A stretch of 64,000 bases of DNA from contig NW_004086117.1 in the NCBI RefSeq assembly GCF_000220395.1, positions 17,316 through 81,315 of the forward strand, written 5' to 3'. The notes below the pieces were generated by a model. That model did not search any database. It had not been told where the DNA came from and saw only the letters and a program-made list of their open reading frames with translations. A program made the position numbers and the translations under genes. Shown one piece after another: positions 1-12,179 of this stretch. This stretch comes from Ichthyophthirius multifiliis. Lineage: Eukaryota > Ciliophora > Oligohymenophorea > Hymenostomatida. Numbering within the stretch: the first letter of the stretch is position 1; each line of letters opens with the position of its first letter.

Positions 1-735
1 TTAAATTGCCTCACAAGTGATTTTATTTTATACAGCTGAAAAGGAAAAGCCTGCATTTAGATCAAAAACAATATTTAAATAAGATTCTTTTGGAAAAGAA
101 ACTGAAGTTTTAAATTCGAAATAATAAAAAGTCTTTTCTCCTGCCGAATTGTTGTCCATATATACTTTTGTAAATGGAAGAAGGATAATTTTACTTGATA
201 TGCCTATATCTCCGAATATAAGATTTTCATCAGATATCATTTATCCTTTTTTTACACGGATTATAAAGTTTCCCGAACCTCCTGCTGTACTTGGATTTAG
301 AACTTAATTTAGTTATAACTATATAGCTAATTTTTTATTTTATTTTTTTAAATAAAATTTTAATAAAATATACGCGTATTTTTTTATATCTAATTGCTAA
401 TTGTAAATATTATTGTTCGAGATTATAAAGTGCATATGTAGTTACAAGTATTAGTATTAACTAATGGAATTCCTAATTCTTCTATATATTTATTTGGAAA
501 TGTTATTTCTATTGTATCTCCTTCTTCTAATTAGTTTTCATCTAATTATAAATTAAATATATAATTAGAAATTTCATTCCTATTAGTGATTGATGCATAT
601 ATTGCATTTTCTAAAGGAATTATTTTCCCTTTTTTAAAAAATTTATGTATTAATTTTCAAAAAAAAAATATTAATTTCTTAACCTTAAAACACTAGTTTA
701 AAAATAAATAATATATAAATTATTAATGATTTCAT
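1..735 (-). CDS. Secreted/surface-type protein, N-terminal part (runs off the window)
   Basis: The 5' part of a gene whose 3' end lies before position 1. Exon 1 (735-684) encodes a clear signal peptide, MKSLIIYILFIFKLVFQ. Introns at about 683-629 and 373-327 are GT...AG and join the three exons in one frame, with TAA and TAG read as Gln. The mature part has two stretches of the same rough type: an aromatic strand (NYIFNLQL; FYYFEFKTS), then a Pro-containing strand (ITFPNKY; SFPKESYLNIVF). A CNYIC pair and Gly/Asn-rich linkers are also present. This looks like a beta-rich extracellular domain of the kind found in large ciliate secreted proteins, but I cannot name a family. The start lies only 3 bp downstream of the preceding gene's in-frame TGA, which suggests that gene's end is misjudged. 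Export is fairly sure; function is unknown. Confidence 0.6.
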
Positions 736-738
736 TAT

Positions 739-2691
739 TCAATATATTTAAAAAACTTTCCTATTTTTACTTATAAACAAATAAATATATATTTATCCAA
801 AAAAAATATTATATATTTTTTTTTTATAATTATAAAACTAAAAAAATAATAATTTTTTAAGTAAATTTTATTACAATATATAAAAAAATTCAAAAAACAA
901 ATTTATTTCTAAAAATATATTTTTTTCTTCCAAACAAATTTTTAAAAAGTTACTATCATTGTTAAAGTTAAAATTTCCATTAATATCTCCAGAAAACTAA
1001 AAACTTCTAAACTACAAAAATTCACTATTAATATATTTCATATCAATATTCAAAACTTTATAAATACTCAAAGTATATTCAGGAATATATGGATAAAGTA
1101 AAATTCCTAAAATTCTTATACTTTCAAGTGCTAAAAAGGAGCATTTTTATTTACTAATTTAATCTAAATATTTATTCCAAGGCGCCCTTTCGCTAACTAA
1201 TTTATTAGTAAGAGAACAGAGTTCATAAATATGAATATATCCCCTTCTAAAATCACAACTATTAAATAAATTTGTAATTTTTTAGACAATTTAAATAAAA
1301 GAATTAATATACTAAACATCTTATTCATCCAAACTCCACTAAATATTTTCAATAAGTCCCCCTTTAATAATTTTTGGATTAACAACTCTAGAAATAAGAT
1401 TAACATAATTCTCTACATGTAAATTAAATAACTTTTACATATCAATTTCATCAAAGTTAGTATCGAAATCTTATGGACCTTCGGCTAAAAAATACAGCCT
1501 AATACATTCTTATCCATATTTTGTTTTCAATTCGAAAGGATCAACTATATTTCCTATACTTTTGCTCATTTTCTTATTATTTTTTATCCAATGTGAATGT
1601 ACGATTATTTTTTTAGGCGTTTTTAAACCTGATGCCAATAAAAAAGAGGGCCAAAAAATCGCATGAAATTTTACTATATCTTTACCTATTATATGATAAA
1701 AATTATCAATATAACTTTATTTTGTTTCTTCAGGAAATCCAACTCCTGTTAAATAATTTGTAAGGGCATCAAGCCATACATATATTGTAAAGTTTTCTTA
1801 TTAAGGAACTTTTATGCCCCATTAGAGCCTACTAAATGGTCTACTAATAGATATTTCACTCATTTCTTCTAATTAATTTATTGTATAGGTGTTTGAGTGA
1901 TCGGGATGAATTGGACGGTTTTATTAAAGATACTATTTTGTTCTTTCCTTTATTTTCTCTAAACAGAATATGTGGTTTTCTTCTGATACCCAATTTACAT
2001 GTTGATTTGTTTCTTTTGTTATCTAATTTTTTATTAATTTTAAAAATAATTTAATTTTTACTAAATTTTCATTTTAATCTTTTATTAAATCTTTTTCAGA
2101 TATAAATGCTTCATCAGTAACACTATACCAGCCTTCATATTTTTCTATTTTATTTTTTCATTTTTTTCTTAAATAAAAATTACTTATTTAAATATATCCG
2201 TTTTCTTCAAGTTTATTCCAAAGATTTTAAACAGCATTTTTATGTGCATCTGTAACATAATAATTTTTTTTTTTTAATTTAAAAATTAAAAATAATAGAA
2301 TAAACCGCTCGAAGTTCTATTGAATACATCGTATTATATTGAGAATTCTTTCGAAAGTTCTATAAAACTTTGGCTTATTTCATCTACAAATTATTAAGGA
2401 TTTTACTAGGCTTTTAATGCTGAATTTTATATTTTTTATCCATGTTCATCAGTTCCTTTTTTATTTAAATTCCATATTTATTTAAAAATATTTTAATATT
2501 AAATTATTTACCAGTTTAAAATAATGTATTATAATTATCTATTTTTTTCCATCTTCTGAATGAATCAGATAAGATCAAAGTATATAAATGGCCTATATGT
2601 GGTTTAGAATTAACATAAAAAATAGGAGTCGTAATGCAAATGTTTTTTTAAATTGTATGATTCTTTTTTTTAAAAAAATATTATATTACAT
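739..2691 (-). CDS. Methionyl-tRNA synthetase, organellar/bacterial-like
   Basis: Class I enzyme that charges tRNA-Met. The Rossmann core starts with [19 protein letters not shown] (the HIGH box), then GTDEHG, FNRTS, the DAHKNAV and WYSVTDEAF inserts, [23 protein letters not shown], and the KMSKS loop followed by [11 protein letters not shown] helical anticodon-binding region follows. At least three short introns interrupt the 5' half, for example near 2480-2430, 2275-2225 and 2190-2150; splicing the last one removes an in-frame TGA. The type with a short connective insert suggests an organellar enzyme. No ATG lies in frame directly upstream of the core. The ATG at 2691 fits if the T7/A8 run near 2665 is one base off. 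The C-terminus is open down to the TGA at 739-741, but the last 50 codons look noncoding and the true stop may lie near 880. Confidence 0.88.
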
Positions 2692-4008
2692 TATATAATC
2701 AATTTAATTTTTTTTTTAAACAAAAAAAACCTTAAATATAATCTTAAAATATAATTTCATTTTTTTAATGAAATTGAAAAATAAAATCAAATATAAAGAT
2801 TAAAAATAAAATATTTATAAAATTAAAATTATTAATATAAAATTTTTTTAAGTTTACTTTAAAATAAAAATATTACGGAAATTAGAAAAATCTCTATTTA
2901 ATATTTATTTATTTTTTATTTTATTCCAAATATAATTTTAATAATATAAATAAATTATGATTTTTACTCGTTTATCTTCATTGAATAATATTTTTAATTA
3001 ATATTAGTTTATTTTATTATGCTTTTATTTTTTTTCAAACAAACACATACTCAGGTACACTCTAGATAATTATCAATATTTTAAAAAATTGATGGTTTAT
3101 TTAATGATAATAATAGTATTATAAATAATTTTGATAACGAAGTTAAAATTAATAGATTGAAATTTAAATGAATTTACGATCATTAAAATTATCTTAATAT
3201 ATTATAAAACTAATATCTATAATTTAAATTATATATTTTAAACATAAATTTATTAAAGTAATAAATAATATTAATTGTAAAATATTATATTTTATAAGAA
3301 TACATTTTTAATTTAAAATTAAATTATACTTAAATCTGACATTCAAAAAATAAAATATATCAATAAATATGGATAAAATATGTAATATATTTTAAAATTT
3401 TACATTAGTATATTTATTTTTATTAATTAATTTATAAATTTCTAAAACTAATTTTTAATTATAGATGAAAATCAAAATTACATATATTATATAAGGTAAT
3501 TATAATATAATTAATTATAAAATATTTATATTGTATATGATTTATAATAAAAAAAAACTATATTTTTATTGCTAAATAATTATTATGTTTATTAAGTATA
3601 GTAAATTAATAAAGTATTATTTATTTATATATAGTATAATAATTTATATATTTAATATAAAATATAAATTATATTTAAAAAATATATTATTATAATTTAA
3701 TTTATTATAAAAATTATAATATATTATATGAATATAAATTCTATATATATTATAAATTCATTATCTCTTATATATTAATAGTATTTATTTCTTTAAGAAT
3801 ATAGAAAAAAAATGAAACAAAAAAAATATTAAATAAAAATAAATATTATAAAAAAAATATAAAAAATATTATATATATATAAATATTTATTATATTATAA
3901 TTATTTTATAACCATAAATTATATGACTTTTTCATTAATAACTAATTATTTCAATTAATTTTTATATAATATTTTTATAAAAAATAACAATATAAAATAA
4001 ACAAAAAT
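2692..4008. other. AT-only spacer, no gene seen
   Basis: About 1.3 kb of almost pure A/T between the divergent MetRS and mL62-like genes. It holds short homopolymers and TA-rich patches, no frame with normal codon composition, and no tRNA-like structure. It presumably contains both promoters, but no site can be pinned down by eye. Confidence 0.6.
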
Positions 4009-4560
4009 ATGTTTAATAAAATTGCTTATTAATTCACTAGAAAATTTAAATACTTTTAAAGCATAGATGATTTCTTAGTTTAACATTAAAACAAAGAATA
4101 TTTTAAACGTAGATTACAAATAATTAAATATAATTAAAAAATGTAAACTTCTATAATTGGAAAAAATTAAATTTAAATACCATTAGAATAATTAGAAATT
4201 AAATTTACAGGAAAAGAAGATTAGAAAGTTAAAAACAATGCTGAAATTATATTTAATATTAATGAAGCTAATTTTTTTTTAAACGATAAAGCTAAAGAAA
4301 GATTCAAATCCTAATTTTAATAATATTTTATTAATGATGAAATTTTTGTAATGAAAAAAGATAAAGGAAAAACTTAAGAAGAAAACTTAACTGAAGCTAT
4401 TTAAAAACTTAAAGACATGGTTTATAAAGTTAGTATTCCTTTAAAAGGCGAATATTAGTATATTCCAAGGGAATTAGTTAACATAGGTCAGTAAAGAGTA
4501 AATTAAAAAAGAAGAAAAAGTGAATTAAAATAAATTAGATAATCTAGAGTCGTAGAATGA
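4009..4560 (+). CDS. mL62/ICT1-like mitoribosomal protein with degenerate GGQ
   Basis: One uninterrupted frame of 183 residues from ATG at 4009 to TGA at 4558-4560. Order and spacing match the release-factor-like ICT1/mL62/ArfB family: PLEQLEIKFTG at residues 58-68 (family: IPLDRLTISYCRSSG), then EIIFNINEANFFLNDKAKER, DEIFVMKKDKGKTQEENL (family: the ELILTSESSRYQFRNL region), EAIQKLKDMV, and a basic tail QKRRKSELKQIRQSR that would lie on ribosomal RNA. The family's catalytic GGQ is missing: the equivalent place reads EDQKVKNN. Peptidyl-tRNA hydrolysis is therefore unlikely, and a structural role in the mitochondrial large subunit is inferred. The first 30 residues are basic and aromatic, as in a mitochondrial presequence. 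Family assignment rests on pattern similarity, so it is good rather than certain. Confidence 0.72.
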
Positions 4561-4848
4561 AATTAAATAAGTTTTTTACTTTATATATATGCTATTTTTA
4601 TTATCTATAATTAATATTATTACTTTATTTGATAAAAATATTTTTAATATTATGACTTTTAAAATATTTTTTATAAAAATAATTTATAATTAAATAAATT
4701 TAATAAACAATTTATTTATGTTAATTATAAATATATTTATTTATTATATAAATATTTAGTTTTTATTAAAAAATTTACAAAGTTAATATTTAAAAAAAAA
4801 ATTCAATTAAAATTTATTATATTATTTTTCAAAAGTTTATTAATTTAA

Positions 4849-6169
4849 TCACAATTCTTCAGTATTTTCATTATTAATGTAAGTAAATCCTTAAAAAATT
4901 TAATAAAAAAAAATATATATATAAAAAAATACCTTCCACATTTCTGCCAGGGCCATCCTTGATAGAATTAGTCCAAGAATCAACAGGCATATTTTTAAAT
5001 TAATCATCAAAATAAGACAATCCGAAGTCTTAATCAATTACAGGAATAAAAGGGGGTCTATATTATTTACTCAAAAGAATATCCCAATTAATATTCATAA
5101 GCCATGGATGCTACTTAACTTCATGAGCTCCATTATATCCCAATCTTTATTACGGATTTTTTTATAATAATCCATCAATAAAATTGATACAATTATTTGA
5201 TAAATAAGAAGGAAATTATAATTATGCAGATAATATCTATTAAAACATTTATGCTTAGTTTTATAAATAAAAAGGAGGAGTACCTGTAAGACATTCATAT
5301 ACTAATGCTCCTATATAATTTATTAAAAAATTTTAAAAATAATAAATAATCATAAGTTAAAAGAAAAAAACCTAATGTCCACCAATCAGCTGGTTTAGCA
5401 TATCCTTCTTATCTTAATAATTCAGGAGCCATATATTCAGGTGTTCCGCAAATAGAATAAGCTAATTTATCACCTTCTAATTTATTTTTAGAAAGGCCAA
5501 AATCAGTTATTCTAATATATCCTTCAACATCAATCATAACATTTTCTGGTTTAAGACTTAATTTTTATATATATTATTTAATTTTATTTTGATAAAAAGA
5601 TATATAAATTTATAAACATATAAATATATAATTATATATATATAAATATATATTTATATTTTTATATAAATATAAATCTAAATATAATATATCTTTTTTT
5701 TTACTCTCTATATATTATATCATTCGAATGTAAGTATTCTAATGCAACTATTATTTATGCTATATAAAATCTTGTTCTTTTTTTAAAATATGTAAATATT
5801 TATTAATATATATTTATTTTTATATTATATATACTAATCTTCTGTAAAAACTTAACATTTTTTTAATAGGCTAAAAAGTTCGCCTCCAGGACAATATTCT
5901 AAAATAAAATAAAATTTATATTAGGTTTAAAAAGAATAATAAAGCTTGATTATAAATGGATGATTCATTCCTTCCAAAACATTTCTTTCAATTAAAACGT
6001 TGTCTATTTAACGCTATTTTTGAAGTTTTTCCTTTTTTATCATTTTCATTGCATAGTATTTATTATTATCTTTTTTTTTAACGAGAACTACTTTCGCATA
6101 TGTACCTTTTCCTAAAACTACTTTTGTTACAAAATCATCTATTGTTTTTTTCTTTTCTTCAACTTCCAT
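4849..6169 (-). CDS. AGC-family serine/threonine protein kinase
   Basis: A protein kinase of about 340 residues with a very short N-terminus. Motifs in order: GKGTYAKVV (P-loop), YAMKMIKK (catalytic Lys), [29 protein letters not shown] (catalytic loop, split by an intron), ITDFGLSK (DFG), [13 protein letters not shown] (activation loop and APE), and PADWWTLG. The C-terminal tail ends [13 protein letters not shown] and carries the hydrophobic motif (G-F-T-Y), the signature of AGC kinases (PKA/PKB/PKC group). YRD replaces HRD, which is common in this group. Introns at about 5775-5855, 5570-5702, 5315-5370 and 4891-4930 are removed in frame. The start ATG at 6169 opens directly into the kinase fold ([13 protein letters not shown]), so there is no PH or C2 domain. 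Subfamily and substrate cannot be told. Confidence 0.9.
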
Positions 6170-6290
6170 ATTTTTATTTTTTTACAAATAAATTTTTATT
6201 TATTATAATTTTTTATTAAATAATTAATTTTTTTTAATTTTTATAAAATTCTTGTTTTTTATTTATACATATATTTGTTAATTATTTAAA

Positions 6291-6832
6291 TCAATTTTTT
6301 AAAAAAGATAATTATTCTAAAAATTCTTATAGTATATTTTCTGTATTTTTGTTAATTTCATTAATTTTTTGTAATATTTTCTCACAATTATCTGCTATAT
6401 AATGTTTATTATTTTATTCTTTTTACTCACTAATATATGATTTTTCAGATTCGTCATCTTTTTTTTATTATTCTGAATCAGACGATTTATAAGATTTAGA
6501 AGATGATCTAGAAGATTTTAACTTGAAGATTTTTAACTAGAAGACTTTTAACTTAAAGAACTTTTATTATTCAAATAACTAGAATGAGAAGATTAATAAT
6601 TACTTGAATTATTCGATTAATTAGATAATTTTCTTTAACTAGTTTTTGATTTCATATTGTTAAAATATTAATTATTTAATTCTTAATTATTTTATTATTG
6701 CGATGTGTTTATTTAATTAAATTAATATTAATTTGGACTATAACCAATCTAATCTAATTAGTTTTAATTATTTCTTGAAATCTAATACTAATTTCGTAAA
6801 ATCTATTAATAATAATTATAATTATAATTCAT
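6291..6832 (-). CDS. Ser/Gln-rich protein with one apparent frameshift
   Basis: A protein of about 180 residues that I do not recognise. The N-terminal half is rich in Asn, Gln and Tyr (MNYNYNYYQQILRNQY). The middle is a serine/lysine tract with tandem KSSSQ units, followed by SSRSSSKSYKSSDSE, and the C-terminus is a short helix (NCEKILQKINEINKNTENIL) ending at TGA 6291-6293. Start and stop codons are in different frames. The KSSSQ repeat continues smoothly if the T run at 6516-6519 (4 T) is given one more T, as in the neighbouring copy (5 T at 6530-6534). I read this as a sequence error. The serine tract could be phosphorylated; no fold is evident. Confidence 0.55.
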
Positions 6833-6984
6833 TATTTTATTTAATATATATATTAATCTTAAAAATAAAAATTATTTATTTATTTTTATTAAAAAAAAAT
6901 ATATAATATATACAATTATATACATTTAACTTCTTTTTAAATATAATAATTTTTTTCATTTTTAATAACAAAAAAACAAAAAAA

Positions 6985-8544
6985 ATGAAATCAAATATAT
7001 TGCCTGATCTCCCAATTAAAACTGAAAATTCAAATTAAAAATTTTTAAAATCATCTTCAATAAATCCTTTTAAAATTTCTTAAGCCATTAACTAAGCCTA
7101 AGGTTTATAAAAACGAAATTCTTTACAAACTAATATTGCTTCTTCTAAAAAATTTATTAAAGAATTTGCAAACAAACTAGAAGATCATTAATCATAAATC
7201 GAATCAAGAAACTAAATAATAGAAGATTTAGAAAAGAGATTTTTTATGATTAAATAAGAACTTTAAAATGAAAAGACGGCCCTTCATATTAAAACAGAAT
7301 AACATATAAAACTATAAGAAAATAACGACAAAATATAAAATAGATTAAGATAGTCTAATTAAAAAATAGACGAAATGCATAATAAAATTGCAAGTTTAGA
7401 TAAGGAAAAAACAGCCTAAATATAAGAAAGAGAAATAAAAATTTAAGAAAACGAAAAATAAATTCTAGAGAATCTTAAAAAATTTAACGATTTCGAAAAA
7501 ATAATACAGGAATAAAGTAAAATTAGCTCAGAATTTCAAAAATAAATAAAAAATTTGTAAGAAAATATCATTAATATAAAATAAGAAAAAACTAATTAGA
7601 GGAAAAAGTTAAAATTTAAGAAAAAGAAAAATAAAATATTACAAGCGAAAATCTAGAATTGAGATAAAAAACTGCTCTTTTTAAAGAAAAATATCAAAAT
7701 TCTATTTAAGAAGTTGAAAATCTTCGGTAAGAATAAAAATTAGTTAAAGATTAATTAGAAGCCACAAAAAAAAATATATCTGACGAAAAGCTTAAACAAA
7801 CTAGCATTGATAAACTTAAATAATTAAACGAATAAATTTAAAATGATATGGAATTAAAATTAAATGAAAAATAAGTATTTTTTTATTATAATTAAAAAAA
7901 AATATATAAAACAAATTTTTTAAAATAGGAACATATTAAATAAAAAACAATTTAAATAGAGACTTTCTAAAAAGAAATAACAGATAAAAATGAGGAATTA
8001 GCTAGTTTAAAATAGTATATTTAAAAAAAAGAAGACTAAATAGTTAAATTAAATAATTAACTTTTAATTGAAAAGTAATCTTAAAACTTACATTTAAATG
8101 AATAAGATTAATTAAAAGAACAAGTTTTTTCTTTAAAGGAATAAATAACTAAGCTTACTGGAAATATTTCAGGATTAAAAGGAAAGGAGGGTATTTTTAA
8201 ATAAAATGTTGATAAATTAGAAAAAGGAGAAGTAAATTGTTATATTAATAAATATATTATTTTATCGTTTTCTAAAAAAACAAAAAATAAAGGTAGAAAT
8301 AATGAAAAATTTAAAATGTTAATACTGTTTAAAATTCATCAAAGAACCTGTTACTATTATTCCTTGTGGGCATTCTTTCTGTTAATAATGTAAAACTGCT
8401 TACAATAAAAGTTGTATTAAATGTGGACCAAAAGTTAAAATAGAGGCTATGTATAGAAACGAATTACTAGACGATATTATTGAACTTGTAAAAATTATAA
8501 GTGGAGCAAAAGAGGCATTATAAAGTCTTATAAAAATGAAATGA
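6985..8544 (+). CDS. Long coiled-coil protein with C-terminal RING-type zinc finger
   Basis: About 470 residues. After a disordered N-terminus (MKSNILPDLPIKTENSN) almost the whole length is heptad-rich coiled coil (for example LEDHQSQIESRNQIIEDLEK). The last exon carries a RING finger: CQYCLKFIKEPV, then PCGHSFCQQC and CIKCG, giving the C3HC4-like order C-x2-C...C-x-H-x2-C-x2-C...C-x2-C. Such an arrangement suggests an E3 ubiquitin ligase that dimerises through its coil. Introns are seen at about 7874-7930 and 8231-8298. The frame must change at the A run 7586-7591: upstream ...NIKQEK, downstream LEEKVKIQEKEK. One missing A would restore it. The start is the first ATG, after an AT-only leader with A-rich context. 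Confidence 0.75.
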
Positions 8545-8818
8545 AATTTTTATTTTTTTAAAAATTATATTAAGGATTTAATTATCAATTGTATTATTCA
8601 TATTAATTTTTTGTTATTTATATTTATTAAATAAACTTTAATATATTTTTAATCAAACAATATATTAATTTTTATAAAAAATATTTTATGATTTTTATGA
8701 AATAAATAAAGAAGTTATTAAATTATCAATAAATTAAAATATAATAAAACTTAAAACAATATCGACCATAAAAAATAATAATAATTAATAGTTTTAATAT
8801 TGTCATAAAAAAAAAAAT

Positions 8819-10313
8819 ATGCTAAAATAATAAAATAATAGATAATTAGATAATATTTAAAATACAAAATTCACGTAATTTATAATAGAAAGGTATTCAA
8901 AACTATGTAAGGGTCAATTTAATTAAATATCAAAAGAATACATAAGAAAAATAAACGAAACTCTTAAAATAGATTTCACATAAATACAAAAATAAAAAGA
9001 AACTCAATAATAATAAATACTTATAAAAAGTAGATTTCAAAAATTATAAGACATACAAAAAGAAAAGGAATAAAAATAATCTCCTAAATTATCAAATTCA
9101 ACTGGTTTTTCATTTGAAACATTTAAGCCGAATAATTAAAAAATAAACCTTTTTGATTTAACACCTAAATTAAATCCTTTAAATACTTAAGATTTTCCTA
9201 TAAAACAAGATCTTCCTTAATTAAATCCCAAACTAAATCAGTAAGATACCCAATAAATAAAAAACGAATCTAAAAAAGAGAAAAAATAAAATTTAATAAT
9301 ACAAGATCGCGTAAAAATGCAAACATAGCTTTTAAAAAACAACTTATATAGTTCATATCGTTAACTTAAATTAAAGAATAAATTTTTATCAGATTTAGAC
9401 GAAAAAAACAATAAAAATGTAATTATATCATTGAGATAAAAATAATAATCGTCTCCGGCTAAAATCGAAGAAATCAGCAAAGAAATTAAAAAAATAAACT
9501 TTTATTAATATTATTCTGACACAAGATTAATTACACAAAATTTAAAAAAATTAAATATTTCTTAAACTCTTTACAAATGTAAAATCAGACCAGATAAAAT
9601 AAATTTTTTTAAAATAGAAGAAAAATATGAAGAAAACCCCGAAAATTTGATAAAATCATTAGATTGGACAAAAAATAAACTTTTTACAGATAATGAAATA
9701 CGGATAAATGAAAAAATAAATCAAAATATTATCTAACTTTAAAAAAAAAAATATACAAATAAAGTTTTCTAAAAACTATCAATGATTTCATCTTAAAAAT
9801 CTATTTTAAACAAACCAAGAAAAAAATAATTTATACAAGCACAGATATAATAAATATAGCCAATTTAATAATAAATAAATATGTTCGAATATTAAGAAAT
9901 AAAAACATAATTCCTAAAGGAATTGATTGATAACTAAAATCAAATATTCAACCAAACAAACTCTTATTAATAAATAAAAACAGCTCAAGAATATATCGAT
10001 AATACTAAACTTACATTTGATTAAAAACAAAAAATGCAAGAAATTGCGAAAAACATCATTCAAAGTGAAAACAATAATTCTCAAATATAAGTAAAAAACT
10101 GTAAAAGAAATTATTCTGAGCAAGAATAATTAGAATAAATAAAAAAATAAAAAAGAAACAGCTAACAAATTACAATAGTATAATAATAATCAAGAATTTT
10201 AAAATAAAAATTAACTAAAGATATAACTAAAATTTAAATAATTTAAAGTACTTCTAAATTAAATAAACATATTGAGAGAATGAAATAAATAATAATGAGA
10301 TATCTATAATAAT

Positions 10314-10353
<40 letters not shown>

Positions 10354-10396
10354 GGTCAATGGCAAGCCTATTTTTTTTTCTTCCAAAATTAATTGA
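8819..10396 (+). CDS. Gln-rich coiled-coil protein with polyQ tract
   Basis: One open frame of 525 residues with no TGA. It begins MLKQQNNRQLDNIQ, contains a short motif-like stretch STGFSFETFKPNN and an NPL-rich segment reminiscent of nucleoporin-type disordered regions, then long Gln/Lys-rich helices. It ends in a run of about a dozen Gln encoded almost only by TAA, where an AAT microsatellite (10304-10351) is read in the Q frame, then KVNGKPIFFSSKIN. Most of the Gln here would be stops in the standard code. The next gene's frame overlaps the last 38 bases. The two could be one gene if the A4 run at 10350-10353 is a base too long. No enzymatic domain is seen; a scaffold role is a guess. Confidence 0.6.
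10304..10351 (+). repeat. AAT/TAA microsatellite encoding polyQ
   Basis: About 16 copies of AAT at the 3' end of the gene starting at 8819, read there as TAA = Gln. Slippage in whole units would change only the tract length. A slip in the adjoining A4 would change the frame and may have done so. Confidence 0.9.
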
Positions 10397-11807
10397 TATT
10401 ATCTTTTAAAATCTTTCTTAAGATATAAAAATAAATAATTATACTCACATTTTCTATATTTCGTTTTCCAAGAAGAAAAAACCTATTTACACCTGAAATG
10501 TTTCTTGAAGATAAATTATAAAATCTTGATTTTTACCTTTTTCAATAAATGTTTATTTAAGCCCTAAAAAACCTAAACTATTCTAATCATGCAATTGAAA
10601 CGATTATTGAACATACCGAAAATCAAAAACATATCGTTCAAAAAGGTTTTTTAATAAACGAACTTGGTGGTACTTTATAATTACATAAAGCAATATTAAA
10701 TGCATTGCCTTAATTAAACATTAGAATGCCTTTAAACATCATAGAAATGAAAAACGATTATAAAACATAATTTTTTCTCAAATATTTTCTCTAATATGTT
10801 CCTAAGAACGTATATTTAACAGTAATAATATATTAGACTTTAAAACAGATATGCAAATTTTGGACTAGTTTTAAAACGATTTTTAAGATTTCTCATAAAT
10901 GGAATATTATTCTTTGAAAGAAATATTTTGGTGTATATTTAATACAAAAAAAATTCAAGAAAATGCTATTTTCCGTTTTCTTGAATAATTGGAAAGGGCA
11001 CGGTATAAAATACTAGTAACTCTAACCACTAATTATATGTAAGAAGATGCTAATTTATATCAATAATTATATAATGACATAAATTGGAAAATCTCATGCG
11101 ATTAAATATTAAATTAAGTCTTTTTTGAATCTAATAATTAGGAGATTTTGCCTTATTTTTGCCATTCTTTACTATAAGAGATTATTTATAAAAGATATTC
11201 TAGGTTCGATTTACTCTTTTTAATATAAAAACTAAAAATGAACGCTATTTAAATATAAAGGGTGGGACAAATTCTCTCTTAAATTTCCCAGTATAGAAAT
11301 TTGCCTGTAAATTTAAACTCTGATATTTTAATTAAAATGAAAAAAATAGCCTGGAAAGCAGGTGTTTTGGAAAATCCATTAGTTTAAATTGGTGGAGTTA
11401 AGTTTTTAGAAAAACTAATTTATGAAATAGACCGAATAATGAAAGCAGATGAATGTTTTGAATAGTTTATTATGAAGTTTCCAAACGAAAGAAATAATTT
11501 GTCATTAATTGGAGATATGTGTATTTATAGTAATTAAGGAGGGTTTAAATTATTACTTTTTTTTATGCATTCATTATTCTCAGAATATGATATTTATTCA
11601 ATTTAAGATTTTAAGGCAGGAATGTAAGTCTATAATATAGGAATTACAACACCTTTGTAATGGAAAATAGCCCTGGAATAAGCTTTAAATAATCTAAATA
11701 TACAAACAATTATTGCAAAAAACTTCGTAAGGTATTTTACAGAAGAATTGTCTATGATTTATAAGGAAATGTAACATGGAACTTTTAATGAAGTATTAAT
11801 CAATTGA
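10359..11807 (+). CDS. Helical-repeat protein of unknown function
   Basis: Starts MASLFFFLPKLIDIIFQNL and ends at TGA 11805-11807. Start and end share a frame, but the stretch from about 10480 to 10833 (PEMFLEDKLQNLDFYLFQQ onwards) is read one frame over. An extra A in the A6 run at 10476-10481 and a missing T at 10833-10834 would explain this, the two indels compensating. The protein of about 480 residues is mainly amphipathic helix with Leu/Ile-rich repeats of 35-40 residues (for example MKKIAWKAGVLENPL; NLNIQTIIAKNFVRYF). That resembles organellar helical-repeat proteins such as the FASTK/RAP group, although no RAP motif is visible. Fusion with the upstream polyQ gene is possible, given the 38-bp overlap. 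Function unknown. Confidence 0.5.
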
Positions 11808-12075
11808 TTTAATAATAATTTATTTTATAAAAAATAATATATGGTTTATTTTTATTGTAATAATATTTATTTTAAATTATTATTATACAGTCAAAAAATA
11901 ATATAAACTTAAATATAGTAATTAAAAAATGATAATGATGTAAAAGTGAATTTTTTATATATATAATAATAAACAAAAATATTATTTATAAATTCATAAT
12001 TAAACATTGTAAAGTTAATTGTAATATTCGATAATAAATTTTCCGAATCTTTAATTACTAACTATAATTATATAG

Positions 12076-12143
<68 letters not shown>

Positions 12144-12179
12144 TTATCTATAAACAAATAATTTTACTAGTAAAAATAA
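11808..12179. other. Spacer with (TA)n array
   Basis: AT-only interval between two convergent genes. It contains a (TA) run at 12079-12137 and nothing that reads as coding. The 3' end of the Sec14-like gene may extend into it. Confidence 0.5.
12079..12137. repeat. (TA)n dinucleotide array
   Basis: About 29 uninterrupted TA units. Self-complementary, so it could form a hairpin or cruciform. Confidence 0.95.

Noticed and set aside
10821-10840. 27-bp intron (GTATAT...TATTAG) to explain the frame change near 10.83 kb
   Set aside because: Its length is a multiple of three and would not change the frame; a one-base T deficit at 10833-10834 does.
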